Part shown: in pieces, positions 19,965 through 36,803 of the stretch | Numbering within the stretch: position 1 is the first letter of the stretch | Layout: every line of letters begins with the position of its first letter | Assembly (NCBI RefSeq): GCF_900636545.1 | Contig: NZ_LR134290.1 | Location: 620,001 to 684,000 of the forward strand | Length of the DNA: 64,000 nt | Origin: Pseudomonas mendocina | GTDB lineage: Bacteria > Pseudomonadota > Gammaproteobacteria > Pseudomonadales > Pseudomonadaceae | Direction of reading: 5' to 3' | Program-made: the position numbers and the translations under genes | The notes under the pieces: generated by a model | Databases searched by the model: none | Told to the model about the DNA's origin: nothing | Seen by the model: only the letters and a program-made list of their open reading frames with translations

Positions 19965-20548
19965 TGGCGCGGATTAACTTACTCCCGTGGCGCGAACAGC
20001 TGCGCGAAGAGCGTAAGCAGCGGTTCTTGGTTACGTTGGCTGGCGTGCTAGTCCTGGCAGTTGCGGTGGTGTTTCTAGGAGATCAATTGCTCAACGGTGC
20101 GATTGATCAGCAAAATGCTCGTAATAACTTCATTCAGTCTGAAATTTCTGTGCTGGATGCACGAATAAAAGAAATCAGTGAGCTGAAGACTCGCCGTCAG
20201 CAGCTTTTGGAGCGAATGAAAATTATCCAAGACCTACAGGGTAATCGACCAATAATCGGTCGTGTATTTGATCAATTAGTGAGGACTTTGCCTGACGGGG
20301 TTTATTTTACTAGCGTCAAGATGACGGGTAAGAATATTGCTATCTTGGGGGCGGCTGAATCCAATAATCGTGTGTCTAATCTCATGCGTAATTTGGAGTC
20401 GTCCGAGTGGCTGGAGTCGCCCAATCTGACCCAGGTCAAGGCTACGACGGCGGGGGCTATGGATCAGGCCAATATCTTTCAGTTGAGTGTGCAGCAGACC
20501 CAGCCTCCAGTTGATGTGGTTGAAGGTGATAAAAATGAGCCTCGCTGA
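19964..20548 (+). CDS. pilN: type IV pilus inner-membrane protein PilN
   Basis: Bitopic alignment-subcomplex protein, 194 aa. The MARINLLPWRE N-terminus is the conserved PilM-binding peptide. One membrane helix follows (about residues 23-43), then a coiled coil and a periplasmic ferredoxin-like fold (TLPDGVYFTSVKMTGKNI). It overlaps pilM by 1 nt and pilO by 14 nt. From about codon 20 on, base composition is clearly AT-richer than pilM, with many A/T-ending codons. Confidence 0.96.
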
Positions 20549-21158
20549 ATCTATCGAGAGTTTGCGTAACTTTGATCTGAATGATCTGGATCTAAATAAT
20601 ATAGGCAGCTGGCCTGCGGCTGTGAAAGTGATCATTTGTTCGTTGTTTTTCTTGTTGGTTGTTGGTGGTGGGTATTACTTTCATCTTAGCGATTTACAAA
20701 ATTCTTTAGATGCTACTAAGGCTCAGGAGGAATCGCTTAAGCAGCAGTTTTCAACTAAAGCCTTTCAAGCTGCAAATCTCGAGGCTTATAAAGAGCAGAT
20801 GGCGGAAATGGAGTTGTCTTTTGGTGCTTTGCTTCGGCAGTTGCCAAGTGACACTGAAGTGCCTGGGCTTTTGGAGGATATTACTCGTACCGGTCTGGGT
20901 AGTGGCTTGGAGTTTGAGGAGATTAAGCTGCTGCCTGAGGTTGTGCAGCAATTCTACATAGAGTTGCCGATACAAATTGCAGTGGAGGGTAGCTATCATG
21001 ATCTTGCTACATTCGTTAGTGGTGTGGCTAGCCTTCCTCGAATAGTAACGTTGCACGACTTTGAAATAAAGCCTGCAGCTCAAGAAGGGTCATCTGTTTT
21101 GCGCATGACTGTTCTGGCGAAGACTTATCGTTATAACGATAAGGGGGTGGAAAAGTGA
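20535..21158 (+). CDS. pilO: type IV pilus inner-membrane protein PilO
   Basis: Partner of PilN in the alignment subcomplex, 207 aa from the ATG at 20535 (MSLAESIESLRNFDLNDLDL). It has a cytoplasmic leader, a membrane helix around residues 31-50 (VIICSLFFLLVVGGGYYF), a coiled coil, and a periplasmic domain with LLRQLPSDTEVPGLLEDI. It overlaps pilN by 14 nt, and its stop overlaps the pilP start (GTGA). It is AT-rich relative to the rest of the window. Confidence 0.95.
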   Translation: MSLAESIESLRNFDLNDLDLNNIGSWPAAVKVIICSLFFLLVVGGGYYFHLSDLQNSLDATKAQEESLKQQFSTKAFQAANLEAYKEQMAEMELSFGALLRQLPSDTEVPGLLEDITRTGLGSGLEFEEIKLLPEVVQQFYIELPIQIAVEGSYHDLATFVSGVASLPRIVTLHDFEIKPAAQEGSSVLRMTVLAKTYRYNDKGVEK

Positions 21159-21682
21159 GGTTTGTCAGATTTGTTTTGCTTTTTCTTCTTTCAGTGGCAC
21201 TGTTGGGGTGTGGTGGGCGTGAGGATTTCTCCGACTTGCAAGGTTTCATGGCGGAAGTTAAGGCGAGGCCAAAAGGCTCTATCGAGCCCTTACCCAAGTT
21301 TCAGCCCTATGAGGCTTTTTCCTACAGCGCTTCTTCCCTTCGCAGCCCATTTCAGCCTCCGATTAAGGTAGAGGCTGTGAGTCGTCCAAAAGGTTCAAAA
21401 GAGATCAAGCCTGATGAACGACGTGCTCGAGAGTTTCTTGAAGGGTTTAATATAGAGAGTTTCGAGATGGTTGGTACTCTTTCTAACGATGCCGGTACGT
21501 TTGCTCTGGTTAGCGGTGCAGGCGGGGTGCATCGAGTTAAGGTGGGGGATTACCTTGGAAGAAATCATGGCCGAATAGTGGCGGTGCAAGCTGCCGCTAT
21601 CGAGGTTGTCGAAATAGTCCCTGATGGTGATGGTGGTTGGTTGGAGCGACCGCGAAGCCTTGCGCTCAAAGAGCGCTCTTAG
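21155..21682 (+). CDS. pilP: type IV pilus lipoprotein PilP
   Basis: Inner-membrane lipoprotein linking PilNO to the PilQ secretin, 175 aa. The start is the GTG at 21155, overlapping the pilO stop. The signal peptide ends in the lipobox LLGC near residue 20. An unstructured stretch (PKGSIEPLPKFQPYEAF) is followed by the C-terminal beta-sandwich (VGTLSNDAGTFALV ... VKVGDYLGRNHGRI). The genes in the operon continue to pilQ 15 bp downstream. Confidence 0.95.
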   Translation: MRFVRFVLLFLLSVALLGCGGREDFSDLQGFMAEVKARPKGSIEPLPKFQPYEAFSYSASSLRSPFQPPIKVEAVSRPKGSKEIKPDERRAREFLEGFNIESFEMVGTLSNDAGTFALVSGAGGVHRVKVGDYLGRNHGRIVAVQAAAIEVVEIVPDGDGGWLERPRSLALKERS

Positions 21683-21697
21683 AAAGGCGGAGTTCAC

Positions 21698-23817
21698 ATG
21701 AAAAAAAAATATCAGTCTGCGCAACGGAAACACATAATGAATATCTCGCTCTCGCAAGTTGGTTATGCGTTGTCAATGCTGTTTCTGTCTCCAGCATTGC
21801 TGGCGGCCAATTTGCAGCATCTTGACGTGGCTTCTTTGCCCGGTGATCGCGTTGAGCTTAAGCTACGGTTTGATGAACCTGTTGCTGCGCCTAGGGGATA
21901 TACAATCGAGCAGCCAGCTCGGATCGCACTTGATCTTCCAGGCGTAACCAGTCAATTGGGTAGTAAGGGCCGCGAGCTTGGGATGGGTAACGCTAGAAGC
22001 GTAACTATTGTGGAGGCAAAGGATCGTACCCGCCTGATAGTTAATCTTACCTCGCTGGCTCCTTATAGCACCCGTGTTGAGGGTAATGATCTCTTCATTT
22101 TGGTGGGTGAAGGATCGGGAGTGCGTGGGGGGGGGCGTCGCGCTCGGTCTCGTCGATCAAACCGCCGGTCGTGACTGGCAGGGCTATTCGTAATCTTGAT
22201 TTTCAGAGAGGGGAGCAGGGCGAGGGTAATGTTGTCATTGATCTTGCTGATTCCTCTATTAGTCCTGATATTCAAGATCAGGGAGGAAAGATTCGTTTGG
22301 ATTTTGCAGGGACTCAGTTGCCTGAATCGCTAAGAGTTCGTTTGGACGTAAAAGATTTCGCTACGCCAGTGCAGTTTGTAAATGCTAGTGCTACTTCTGA
22401 TAAGGCTAGTATCCTGATTGAGCCTGTCGGTATGTATGATTATCTGGTGTATCAAGCCGACAATAAGCTTACTGTCAGTGTTAAACCGTTGAGTGCTGCG
22501 GATCAGGAACAGAGAAAAGCTGATCAGTTTGCATATTCGGGCGAGAAATTGTCTTTGAATTTTCAAGACATTGACGTCCGGTCTGTTCTGCAGTTAATTG
22601 CGGACTTTACTGATCTGAATCTGGTTGCTAGTGATACTGTCAGGGGCAATATTACTCTGCGATTGCAGAATGTTCCTTGGGATCAGGCTCTTGACTTGGT
22701 TCTAAAAACCAAGGGGCTTGATCAGCGCAAGGTTGGCAATGTTCTTCTTGTTGCGCCGGCCGACGAAATTGCTGCACGCGAGCGGCAAGAGCTAGAGTCT
22801 CGTCGGCAGATTGCAGAGCTTGCTCCTCTGAGGCGGGAGCTGATCCAAGTCAACTACGCCAAAGCTGCGGATATGGCGAAGCTCTTTCAATCTGTAACCA
22901 GTGTTGATGGTGCTGCAGAGGATCGTGGGTCTATCACAGTTGATGATCGCACGAACAGCATAATTGCTTATCAGACTCAAGATCGTCTAGATGAGCTGCG
23001 ACGTATTGTTGCTCAGCTGGATATACCTGTTCGACAGGTCATGATAGAAGCGCGCATCGTCGAGGCTAATGTTGATTATGAGAAGCAGATTGGTGTGAAC
23101 TGGCGTGGGGCACGGGTTGGGGATAATAATTTTGTAATCGGTGGTCAGGGTGGTAATAGACCAGGTGCGCCAGGGTATGGTCAAAATCCGGGGGTGCAGA
23201 ACCCGACTACATCACTGGGTAATTTCGTCGACCTTGGTGCCTCCAGTCCTACTTCTGGTTTTGGTATAGGATTCATTACTGACAACACCATTCTTGATCT
23301 TCAGCTTTCTGCAATGGAAGCAAGTGGTAATGGGGAGGTTGTTTCTCAGCCCAAGGTTGTAACCTCTGATAAGGAGACTGCCAAGATCCTCAAGGGTTCT
23401 GAGGTTCCCTATCAAGAAGCTAGTTCAAGTGGTGCTACTAGTACTTCGTTCAAAGAGGCTGCGCTCTCCCTTGAAGTTACTCCTCAGATTACACCTGATA
23501 ATCGTATTCTTATTGAGGTAAAAGTGACCAAGGATGCGCCTGACTTTTCGCAGGCTGCTCAGACCGGGGGCGTGCCTTCAATTGCAAAAAATGAAGTCAA
23601 TGCCAAGGTTCTTGTGTCTGATGGTGAAACAATCGTCATTGGTGGTGTCTTCTCTAATACGCAGAGCAAGTCGGTTGATAAGGTTCCGTTCTTGGGGGAT
23701 TTGCCATATCTGGGGCGTTTGTTCCGACGTGATCTCGTGCAGGATAACAAGGAAGAGCTGTTGATTTTCCTTACTCCGCGTATCATGAACAACCAAGCCA
23801 TAGCCGTGAATCAATGA
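21698..23817 (+). pseudogene. pilQ: type IV pilus secretin PilQ, interrupted by a frameshift at a G9 tract
   Basis: Outer-membrane secretin through which the pilus leaves the cell. Two frames share the protein: 21698-22174 (signal peptide, AMIN domain, then the wrong-frame tail GGGRRARSRRSNRRS) and 22171-23817 (second AMIN, N0/N1 and secretin domain to RIMNNQAIA). The break is at a run of nine G (22127-22135). Adding one G, or removing two, reads GGASRSVSSIKPPVVTGRAI and restores a protein of about 706 aa, the normal length. As written, no full PilQ is made. Options are a true knock-out, phase variation by slippage, or a sequencing error. The ribosome site AAGGCGGAG supports the ATG at 21698. 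An A9 run directly follows that ATG, and a second start with GGAA lies at 21737. Confidence 0.9.
22127..22135 (+). repeat. poly-G tract (9 G) at the pilQ frameshift point
   Basis: Nine consecutive G in the linker between the two AMIN domains of PilQ. It is an unusual homopolymer for this gene, in a region otherwise free of long runs. The reading frame is off at 9 G and would be on at 10 or 7. Confidence 0.95.
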
Positions 23818-23822
23818 TCTAA

Positions 23823-24341
23823 GTGCGGAATGTAATCCTCGTAGGCCCGATGGGTGCTGGAAAGAGCACCATCGGGCGTTTGCTTGCCAAAGAGCTGCGT
23901 TTGCCTTTCAAGGACTCCGACAAGGAGATCGAGCAGCGTACCGGCGCCGATATTCCCTGGATCTTCGATGTCGAGGGAGAGCAGGGCTTTCGTGAGCGAG
24001 AGCAGGCGGTGATCGCTGAGCTGTCGATGCAGGACGGTCTTGTATTGGCCACTGGTGGTGGAGCCGTCATGCGTCCGGAGAACCGTCAGGCTCTGCATGC
24101 TGGTGGGCGAGTCGTTTACCTGCACACCTCCGTGGAGCAGCAGATCGACCGGACCTCGCGTGATCGTAATCGCCCGCTGTTGCGCACGGCCAATCCGGCT
24201 CAGGTGCTCAGGGATCTAATGGCGATGCGTGATCCCCTCTACCGAGAGGTGGCCGATATCGTCATAGAAACGGACGAGCGTCCGCCGCGTATGGTGGTTC
24301 AGGAAATTCTCTCGCGTCTGGAAGCCTTGTCGCCCCGTTAA
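23823..24341 (+). CDS. aroK: shikimate kinase
   Basis: Phosphorylates shikimate in chorismate synthesis, 172 aa. The P-loop is [12 protein letters not shown] (residues 8-19). The shikimate-binding DSDKEIEQR and [12 protein letters not shown] blocks, TGGGAV, and the adenine-loop DRNRPLL region follow. The GTG start (23823) is 6 nt after the pilQ stop; no better start is visible. The order pilQ-aroK-aroB is conserved in pseudomonads. GC content returns to the high level of the window here. Confidence 0.95.
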   Translation: MRNVILVGPMGAGKSTIGRLLAKELRLPFKDSDKEIEQRTGADIPWIFDVEGEQGFREREQAVIAELSMQDGLVLATGGGAVMRPENRQALHAGGRVVYLHTSVEQQIDRTSRDRNRPLLRTANPAQVLRDLMAMRDPLYREVADIVIETDERPPRMVVQEILSRLEALSPR

Positions 24342-24392
24342 AGCGCGGGGCGAACTGCGCTATCCTAGAGGCCTTTTTATTCTGGGGGCCTC

Positions 24393-25496
24393 ATGCAGAC
24401 TCTTCACGTTGATCTCGGCGAGCGCAGCTATCCCATTTATATCGGGGATGGCCTGCTGGCACGCCCCGAGTTGCTCGCGCGTCATATTGCCGGGCGGCAG
24501 GTGGCAGTGGTTACCAATGAAACCGTTGCGCCTCTGTATCTAGATGCGCTGATGCGCTCCTTGGAAGGCTTCAAGGTCGCCTCGGTGGTGTTGCCTGATG
24601 GCGAAGTCTTCAAGAACTGGGAAACCCTACAGCTGATTTTCGATGGTTTACTGACGGCTCGGCATGATCGGCGTACGACCGTTATCGCTCTTGGTGGTGG
24701 TGTGATTGGTGATATGGCCGGCTTCGCAGCTGCCTGTTATCAGCGGGGTGTGGATTTCATTCAGGTCCCGACGACTCTGTTGTCGCAGGTGGACTCCTCG
24801 GTGGGTGGCAAGACCGGGATCAATCACCCGCTGGGCAAGAACATGGTCGGTGCCTTCTACCAGCCCAAGGCTGTGCTGATCGACACCGCCAGCCTGCATA
24901 CCTTGCCTGGGCGCGAGTTGTCCGCCGGTTTGGCGGAGGTCATCAAGTACGGTCTGATCTGTGACGAACCTTTCCTGGCTTGGCTCGAAGACAACATGGA
25001 TGCGCTGCGCGCACTGGATGGCGTCGCACTGACCTATGCCATCGAGCGTTCTTGCGCAGCCAAAGCGCGAGTGGTGGGCGCTGACGAGCGTGAGTCTGGA
25101 GTGCGCGCCACCCTGAATCTGGGGCACACCTTCGGCCATGCCATTGAGACCGAGCAGGGCTATGGCGTGTGGCTGCACGGCGAGGCCGTTGCCGCCGGAA
25201 CGGTGATGGCGCTGGAAATGTCCCATCGGCTTGGTTGGTTGTCCGTTGCTGATCGGGACCGTGGCGTGCGCCTGTTGCAGGCTGCCGGTCTGCCGGTGGT
25301 GCCGCCGCAAGACATGACACCCGAGCAGTTCCTGGATCATATGGCGGTGGACAAGAAAGTACTTGATGGTCAGTTGCGCCTCGTGTTGCTCAAGCGTCTG
25401 GGTGAGGCGGTAGTGACTGCGGATTACCCGCGCGAAATTCTCGACGCCACGTTGCGTAGCGACTACGCCGCGCTGGCTCAGTCGTCCAACTCTTGA
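24393..25496 (+). CDS. aroB: 3-dehydroquinate synthase
   Basis: NAD- and metal-dependent cyclisation of DAHP to 3-dehydroquinate, second step of the shikimate pathway, 367 aa. Landmarks are the NAD-binding [15 protein letters not shown] and [27 protein letters not shown]. The metal ligands are Glu in AEVIKYG and His in [12 protein letters not shown] and [10 protein letters not shown]. The start ATG at 24393 follows a GGGGG-containing leader. It continues the pil-aro transcript. Confidence 0.98.
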   Translation: MQTLHVDLGERSYPIYIGDGLLARPELLARHIAGRQVAVVTNETVAPLYLDALMRSLEGFKVASVVLPDGEVFKNWETLQLIFDGLLTARHDRRTTVIALGGGVIGDMAGFAAACYQRGVDFIQVPTTLLSQVDSSVGGKTGINHPLGKNMVGAFYQPKAVLIDTASLHTLPGRELSAGLAEVIKYGLICDEPFLAWLEDNMDALRALDGVALTYAIERSCAAKARVVGADERESGVRATLNLGHTFGHAIETEQGYGVWLHGEAVAAGTVMALEMSHRLGWLSVADRDRGVRLLQAAGLPVVPPQDMTPEQFLDHMAVDKKVLDGQLRLVLLKRLGEAVVTADYPREILDATLRSDYAALAQSSNS

Positions 25497-25506
25497 AGAG
25501 TGATTC

Positions 25507-27108
25507 ATGACCAGTTTGCATGCTGACGAAGCTTTCCTGGCCCATTACCAGTTCAGCCACGACCCTTTTGCTCCTCGAGTACCTGGCTTCAAGTTCTTCC
25601 CTGCGCAACGCAAGCCGGTGTTGGGGCAGTTGCATCACCTGGCGCGCTACAGCCAGCTCCTGCTCGCGGTGGTGGGGCCTGAGGGCAGCGGCAAGACGCT
25701 GTTGCGTCAGGCGCTGGTCGCGAGCACCAACAAGCAGGCGGTGCAGAGCGTCGTGATTGCGCAGGGTGTCGCGGATAGCGAGTCGCTGCTACGCCAGGTG
25801 GCGCAGGGCTTGTCCATCGCTCAGGCCGATGTTCGCTCGATTCTGGCGCAGGTCGGACAGCTGGCGCTGACTGGCCAGGAGGTTTACCTGCTGGTCGATG
25901 ATGCGGACCAGCTGGATGATGTCGCGCTAAAGAATCTCCTGGTGCTCGCTGCCGGCGGCGACGAGGGGCGTCCGCACGTTTTTCTATTTGCCGAGCATGA
26001 ATTGCTGGCTCGGCTGGAGGCTCTGGCGGGAGGCGAAGAGTGCTATCACGCGATCGAGCTCCAGCCCTATGCCGAGGACGAAACGCGCGAATACCTTGCG
26101 CAGCGGCTGGAAGGGGCCGGGCAGGATATTGGTCTGTTGACCGATGAGCAGATCGAGGATATCCACGCGCGCTCCCAGGGGTGGCCGGGTGCGATCAATC
26201 AGGAAGCGCGTGAGTTGCTGGTCGAGCAGATGCTTGCGCAGCGGGCTGCCGGGCGAGGTGCCGCAGGTGGTGGCTTCGCCTTGCCGAAGAAGCATCTGCT
26301 GGCACTTGCAGTCGTCCTGGTGGGTGTCGCTGCCGCCTGGTTCATGCAGGGGCGCGAATCTTCCTCGTCTGCGCCGGTAGCCAGCAATACATCTCTACCC
26401 TTGCAATCTTCCACTCCGGCCGTCGAGGCTGAAGAGCCTGTGCAGGCGCCAGCTGCAGAGAGCCGTGCGCCCGCCATCGAGTTCGCGGGTGCAAGCCAGC
26501 CGCTGCCTTTGCCGCTGGTAGGGGAGTCGCAGGCTGTGATTCGCCAGCCGTTGGCTGAAGCGGCTGGAGAAGAATTGGATGACTTCGAGCCACCGGCTTC
26601 GCCTGAGTCCTCGACAGTGACTTTGCCATCTGCCCCAATCGCTGCTGCACCTGCACCTGCACCTGCACCTGCACCTGCACCTGCACCTGCACCTGCACCT
26701 GCACCTGCACCTGCACCTGCACCTGCAGTGGTGAAGCAGCCCGAACCTGCGGAGTCCAAGCCCGCTCCGGTTCCAGCTCCTGCGCCTAAACCAGCGCCTG
26801 CTCCGGCCGCGGCGTCAAGCGCGGCAGCGGGTGGCTGGTATGCGCAGCAGCCGGCGTCCCGCTACGCCTTGCAGGTGGTTGGATCGCGTTCGGAGGCCAA
26901 TATTCAGGCGCTGGTGCGTGAGGGGGGCAGCGAGTATCACTACTTCAAGAAGATCCATCAGGGCCAGCCGCTGTATGTGCTGACTTACGGTAGTTTCTCC
27001 AGTCGCGATGCCGCGCAGGCGGCAGTGAAAACCTTGCCGGCCAAGCTGCAGGCGGGCAAGCCCTGGCCGCGTACGCTGGGCAGCATCCAGCAGGAGATGA
27101 GCCGCTAG
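25507..27108 (+). CDS. DamX-like AAA ATPase / SPOR-domain membrane protein with (Ala-Pro)13 tract
   Basis: Predicted inner-membrane, septum-associated protein, 533 aa. The N-terminal ExeA/DamX-type AAA domain has Walker A GPEGSGKTLL near residue 58 and Walker B YLLVDDADQL. A single membrane helix sits about residues 260-277 (HLLALAVVLVGVAAAWF). A long Ala/Pro-rich periplasmic linker contains 13 exact Ala-Pro repeats at residues 381-406. The C-terminal SPOR domain (YALQVVGSRSEANIQAL ... VLTYGSFSSRDAAQ) binds denuded peptidoglycan. The location after aroB is that of DamX relatives in enterics and Pseudomonas. The ATPase domain faces the cytosol if the helix is inserted N-in. Confidence 0.88.
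   Translation: MTSLHADEAFLAHYQFSHDPFAPRVPGFKFFPAQRKPVLGQLHHLARYSQLLLAVVGPEGSGKTLLRQALVASTNKQAVQSVVIAQGVADSESLLRQVAQGLSIAQADVRSILAQVGQLALTGQEVYLLVDDADQLDDVALKNLLVLAAGGDEGRPHVFLFAEHELLARLEALAGGEECYHAIELQPYAEDETREYLAQRLEGAGQDIGLLTDEQIEDIHARSQGWPGAINQEARELLVEQMLAQRAAGRGAAGGGFALPKKHLLALAVVLVGVAAAWFMQGRESSSSAPVASNTSLPLQSSTPAVEAEEPVQAPAAESRAPAIEFAGASQPLPLPLVGESQAVIRQPLAEAAGEELDDFEPPASPESSTVTLPSAPIAAAPAPAPAPAPAPAPAPAPAPAPAPAPAVVKQPEPAESKPAPVPAPAPKPAPAPAAASSAAAGGWYAQQPASRYALQVVGSRSEANIQALVREGGSEYHYFKKIHQGQPLYVLTYGSFSSRDAAQAAVKTLPAKLQAGKPWPRTLGSIQQEMSR
26647..26724 (+). repeat. in-frame hexamer tandem repeat (GCACCT) x 13
   Basis: Thirteen perfect copies of the hexamer encoding Ala-Pro in the linker of the DamX-like protein. 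Length changes would keep frame and alter linker reach only. Confidence 0.97.
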
Positions 27109-27208
27109 AAGTCTCCTTCCTCAGCATGACTGCATGGTCGTTAGCACGACCTTGCAGTCTTATCCTTCGTTTTTGCGACATAAATTTTCACCCCTTCGCC
27201 ACGAAAAT

Positions 27209-27237
27209 TTGTGACGGGATGGGTGGATATGTACAAT
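27209..27237 (+). promoter_or_regulatory. sigma-70 promoter of gltBD
   Basis: TTGTGA at 27209-27214 and TACAAT at 27232-27237 with 17-bp spacing, about 110 bp upstream of gltB. The remainder of the 241-bp gap 27109-27349 shows no clear operator, although its AT-rich stretch could bind a global regulator. Confidence 0.5.
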
Positions 27238-27349
27238 GACCTCCCTTTTGCCCTGTGCAAAGCTGGCCCGTGCCCGCTTTTCGGGTTTAAGTAATTGAAT
27301 TAGAAAGTAATTTGCCTGAAGTCTAGGCAGCCTGGTGAGAGTTTCCCCT

Positions 27350-31798
<4,449 letters not shown>

Positions 31799-31823
31799 GA
31801 ATGCGCCTGAAGTGGTTTGATGA

Positions 31824-35167
<3,344 letters not shown>

Positions 35168-35222
35168 CGTGGAACTCTCGGGATTGGCCTTTCAGTTCGT
35201 TATCCAAAGGACGTGCCAGTTG

Positions 35223-35234
35223 ACGAAATATCGT
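35223..35234. promoter_or_regulatory. 12-bp palindrome, candidate activator site 1
   Basis: ACGAAATATCGT, a near-perfect palindrome. It is the first of three similar 12-mers between the divergent regulator and the cyn operon, and lies 56 bp upstream of the regulator start. Confidence 0.55.
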
Positions 35235-35245
35235 TTTTTAAGGTG

Positions 35246-35257
35246 ACGAAATTTCGT
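35246..35257. promoter_or_regulatory. 12-bp palindrome, candidate activator site 2
   Basis: ACGAAATTTCGT, a perfect palindrome. Its start is 23 bp from the start of site 1 and its end is about 75 bp upstream of the -24 element. Confidence 0.6.
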
Positions 35258-35262
35258 GAATA

Positions 35263-35274
35263 ACGAGATTTCGT
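35263..35274. promoter_or_regulatory. 12-bp palindrome, candidate activator site 3
   Basis: ACGAGATTTCGT, one mismatch from site 2, with its start 17 bp downstream of the start of site 2. Together the three sites fit a consensus ACGAAATWTCGT. Confidence 0.55.
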
Positions 35275-35331
35275 ATTTATTGGTTTTGTTAAAAATTTAT
35301 ATTTTTCAATCGCTTATGTAGAGTTTTGAGC

Positions 35332-35347
35332 TGGTACAGCTCCTGCA
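35332..35347 (+). promoter_or_regulatory. sigma-54 (-24/-12) promoter of the cyn operon
   Basis: TGGTACAGCTCCTGCA has GG and GC exactly 10 nt apart (35333-35334 and 35345-35346). It is about 90 bp upstream of the binding-protein ATG and downstream of the three palindromes. This matches the requirement of the divergently encoded sigma-54 activator. Confidence 0.65.
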
Positions 35348-35435
35348 ATAACTGACATGAACCGGCCAGCAATGGCTCAGCCCAGTCAGCGCCCGCCTCA
35401 CCAATCTGGGGCAGGCCATCGCAGGAGTGATCACG

Positions 35436-36803
35436 ATGAGCGTCAACAGTCTGGACGATCCATTCAGCCCCGACAGCGAGCTGTCTCATGCCGCCGGGTG
35501 CGCCTGCCAGCGTTGCACGCCGAGTGCCGCTGCGCTGCCGGATAGCAGCGAAGCCATGCTCGATCGCGCGGTGGAGAACGCCATCGTGCGCGGCGTGTTC
35601 GGCCATAACGATTTTTCCCGTCGCAGTTTCATGGGGATGATCGGTGGCGGCGTCGCGGCGGCGATTCTGGGCAGCATGATCCCGCTGGATGCGGTCAAGG
35701 CGGCGGTCAAGGACAGCCTTGGCCCGCTGGAAAAGACCAAGCTGAAGATTGGCTTCGTGCCCATCACCTGCGCCACGCCGATCATCATGGCCGGGCCGAT
35801 GGGCTTCTACGCCAAGTACGGGCTGGAGGTGGAAACGGTGAAGACCGCCGGCTGGGCGGTGGCGCGCGACAAGTCGCTGGCCGGCGAATACGACGCCTCG
35901 CACATGCTCTCACCGATGCCGCTGGCTATCAGCCTGGGGCTGGGGTCGACGCAGACGCCTTTCGTCATGCCTGCGCTGGAAAACGTCAACGGCCAGGCCA
36001 TCGTGCTCGGCATGCAGCACCAGGACAAACGCGATCCGAAACTGTGGAAGGGCATGCGCTTCGGTGTGCCGTTCGAATACTCGATGCACAACTTCCTGCT
36101 GCGCTATTACGTGGCCGAGCACGGCCTGGACCCGGATCGCGACATCCAGATTCGCGTGGTGCCGCCACCGGAGATGGTCGCCAACCTGCGTGCCGGCAAT
36201 CTCGATGGCTTCCTCTCGCCGGACCCGTTCAACCAGCGTGCGGTGTGGGAGAAGGTTGGTTTCATCCACCTGCTGACCAAGGAGCTGTGGCCGGGCCATC
36301 CATGCTGCGCCTTCGCCTGCAGCCAGCGCTTCGCCAGCGAGAACCCCAACACCTACGGCGCACTGCTGCACGCGCTGATCGATGCCACGCAATACTCCTC
36401 CAAGGCCGAGAATCGCAAGGCGGTGGCCGAGGCGATCTCCACCCGCAACTACCTCAATCAGCCGGTGCCGGTCGTGCAGCAGGTGCTCAGCGGGCGTTAT
36501 GCCGATGGCCTGGGCAACATTCATGACGAGCCACAGCGCATCGACTTCGATCCGTTCCCCTGGCTGTCGATGGCAGTGTGGATCCTCACCCAAATGAAAC
36601 GTTGGGGCTATCTGCAGGGGGATGTCGACTACCGCAACATCGCCGAGCGGGTGTTCCTCGCGGCTGACGCCGGCAAGGTGATGAAAGAGCTCGGCCTACC
36701 GGTGCCAGCCGATGCCTACAAAACCTTCAGTGTGATGGGCAAACCCTTCGATCCGGCTGATCCGGACGGTTACCTGGCCAGCTTCGCCATGCGGAGGTCG
36801 TGA
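35436..36803 (+). CDS. cynA: cyanate ABC transporter substrate-binding protein (NrtA/CmpA family)
   Basis: Periplasmic or membrane-tethered anion-binding protein, 455 aa. The start is the ATG at 35436, placed 8 nt after AGGAG. An unusually long N-terminal region (about 60 residues with a CACQRC cysteine cluster) precedes a twin-arginine signal, FSRRSFMGMIGG, and hydrophobic stretch. The mature part begins KTKLKIGFVPITCATPIIMAGPMG and is of the NrtA/CmpA nitrate/bicarbonate-binding type. The substrate cyanate is inferred from linkage to cyanase. The stop overlaps the permease start. Confidence 0.85.
   Translation: MSVNSLDDPFSPDSELSHAAGCACQRCTPSAAALPDSSEAMLDRAVENAIVRGVFGHNDFSRRSFMGMIGGGVAAAILGSMIPLDAVKAAVKDSLGPLEKTKLKIGFVPITCATPIIMAGPMGFYAKYGLEVETVKTAGWAVARDKSLAGEYDASHMLSPMPLAISLGLGSTQTPFVMPALENVNGQAIVLGMQHQDKRDPKLWKGMRFGVPFEYSMHNFLLRYYVAEHGLDPDRDIQIRVVPPPEMVANLRAGNLDGFLSPDPFNQRAVWEKVGFIHLLTKELWPGHPCCAFACSQRFASENPNTYGALLHALIDATQYSSKAENRKAVAEAISTRNYLNQPVPVVQQVLSGRYADGLGNIHDEPQRIDFDPFPWLSMAVWILTQMKRWGYLQGDVDYRNIAERVFLAADAGKVMKELGLPVPADAYKTFSVMGKPFDPADPDGYLASFAMRRS

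Noticed and set aside
26199..26759. Gly-Ala repeat protein on the minus strand
   Set aside because: Mirror of the Ala-Pro hexamer tract in the DamX-like gene.
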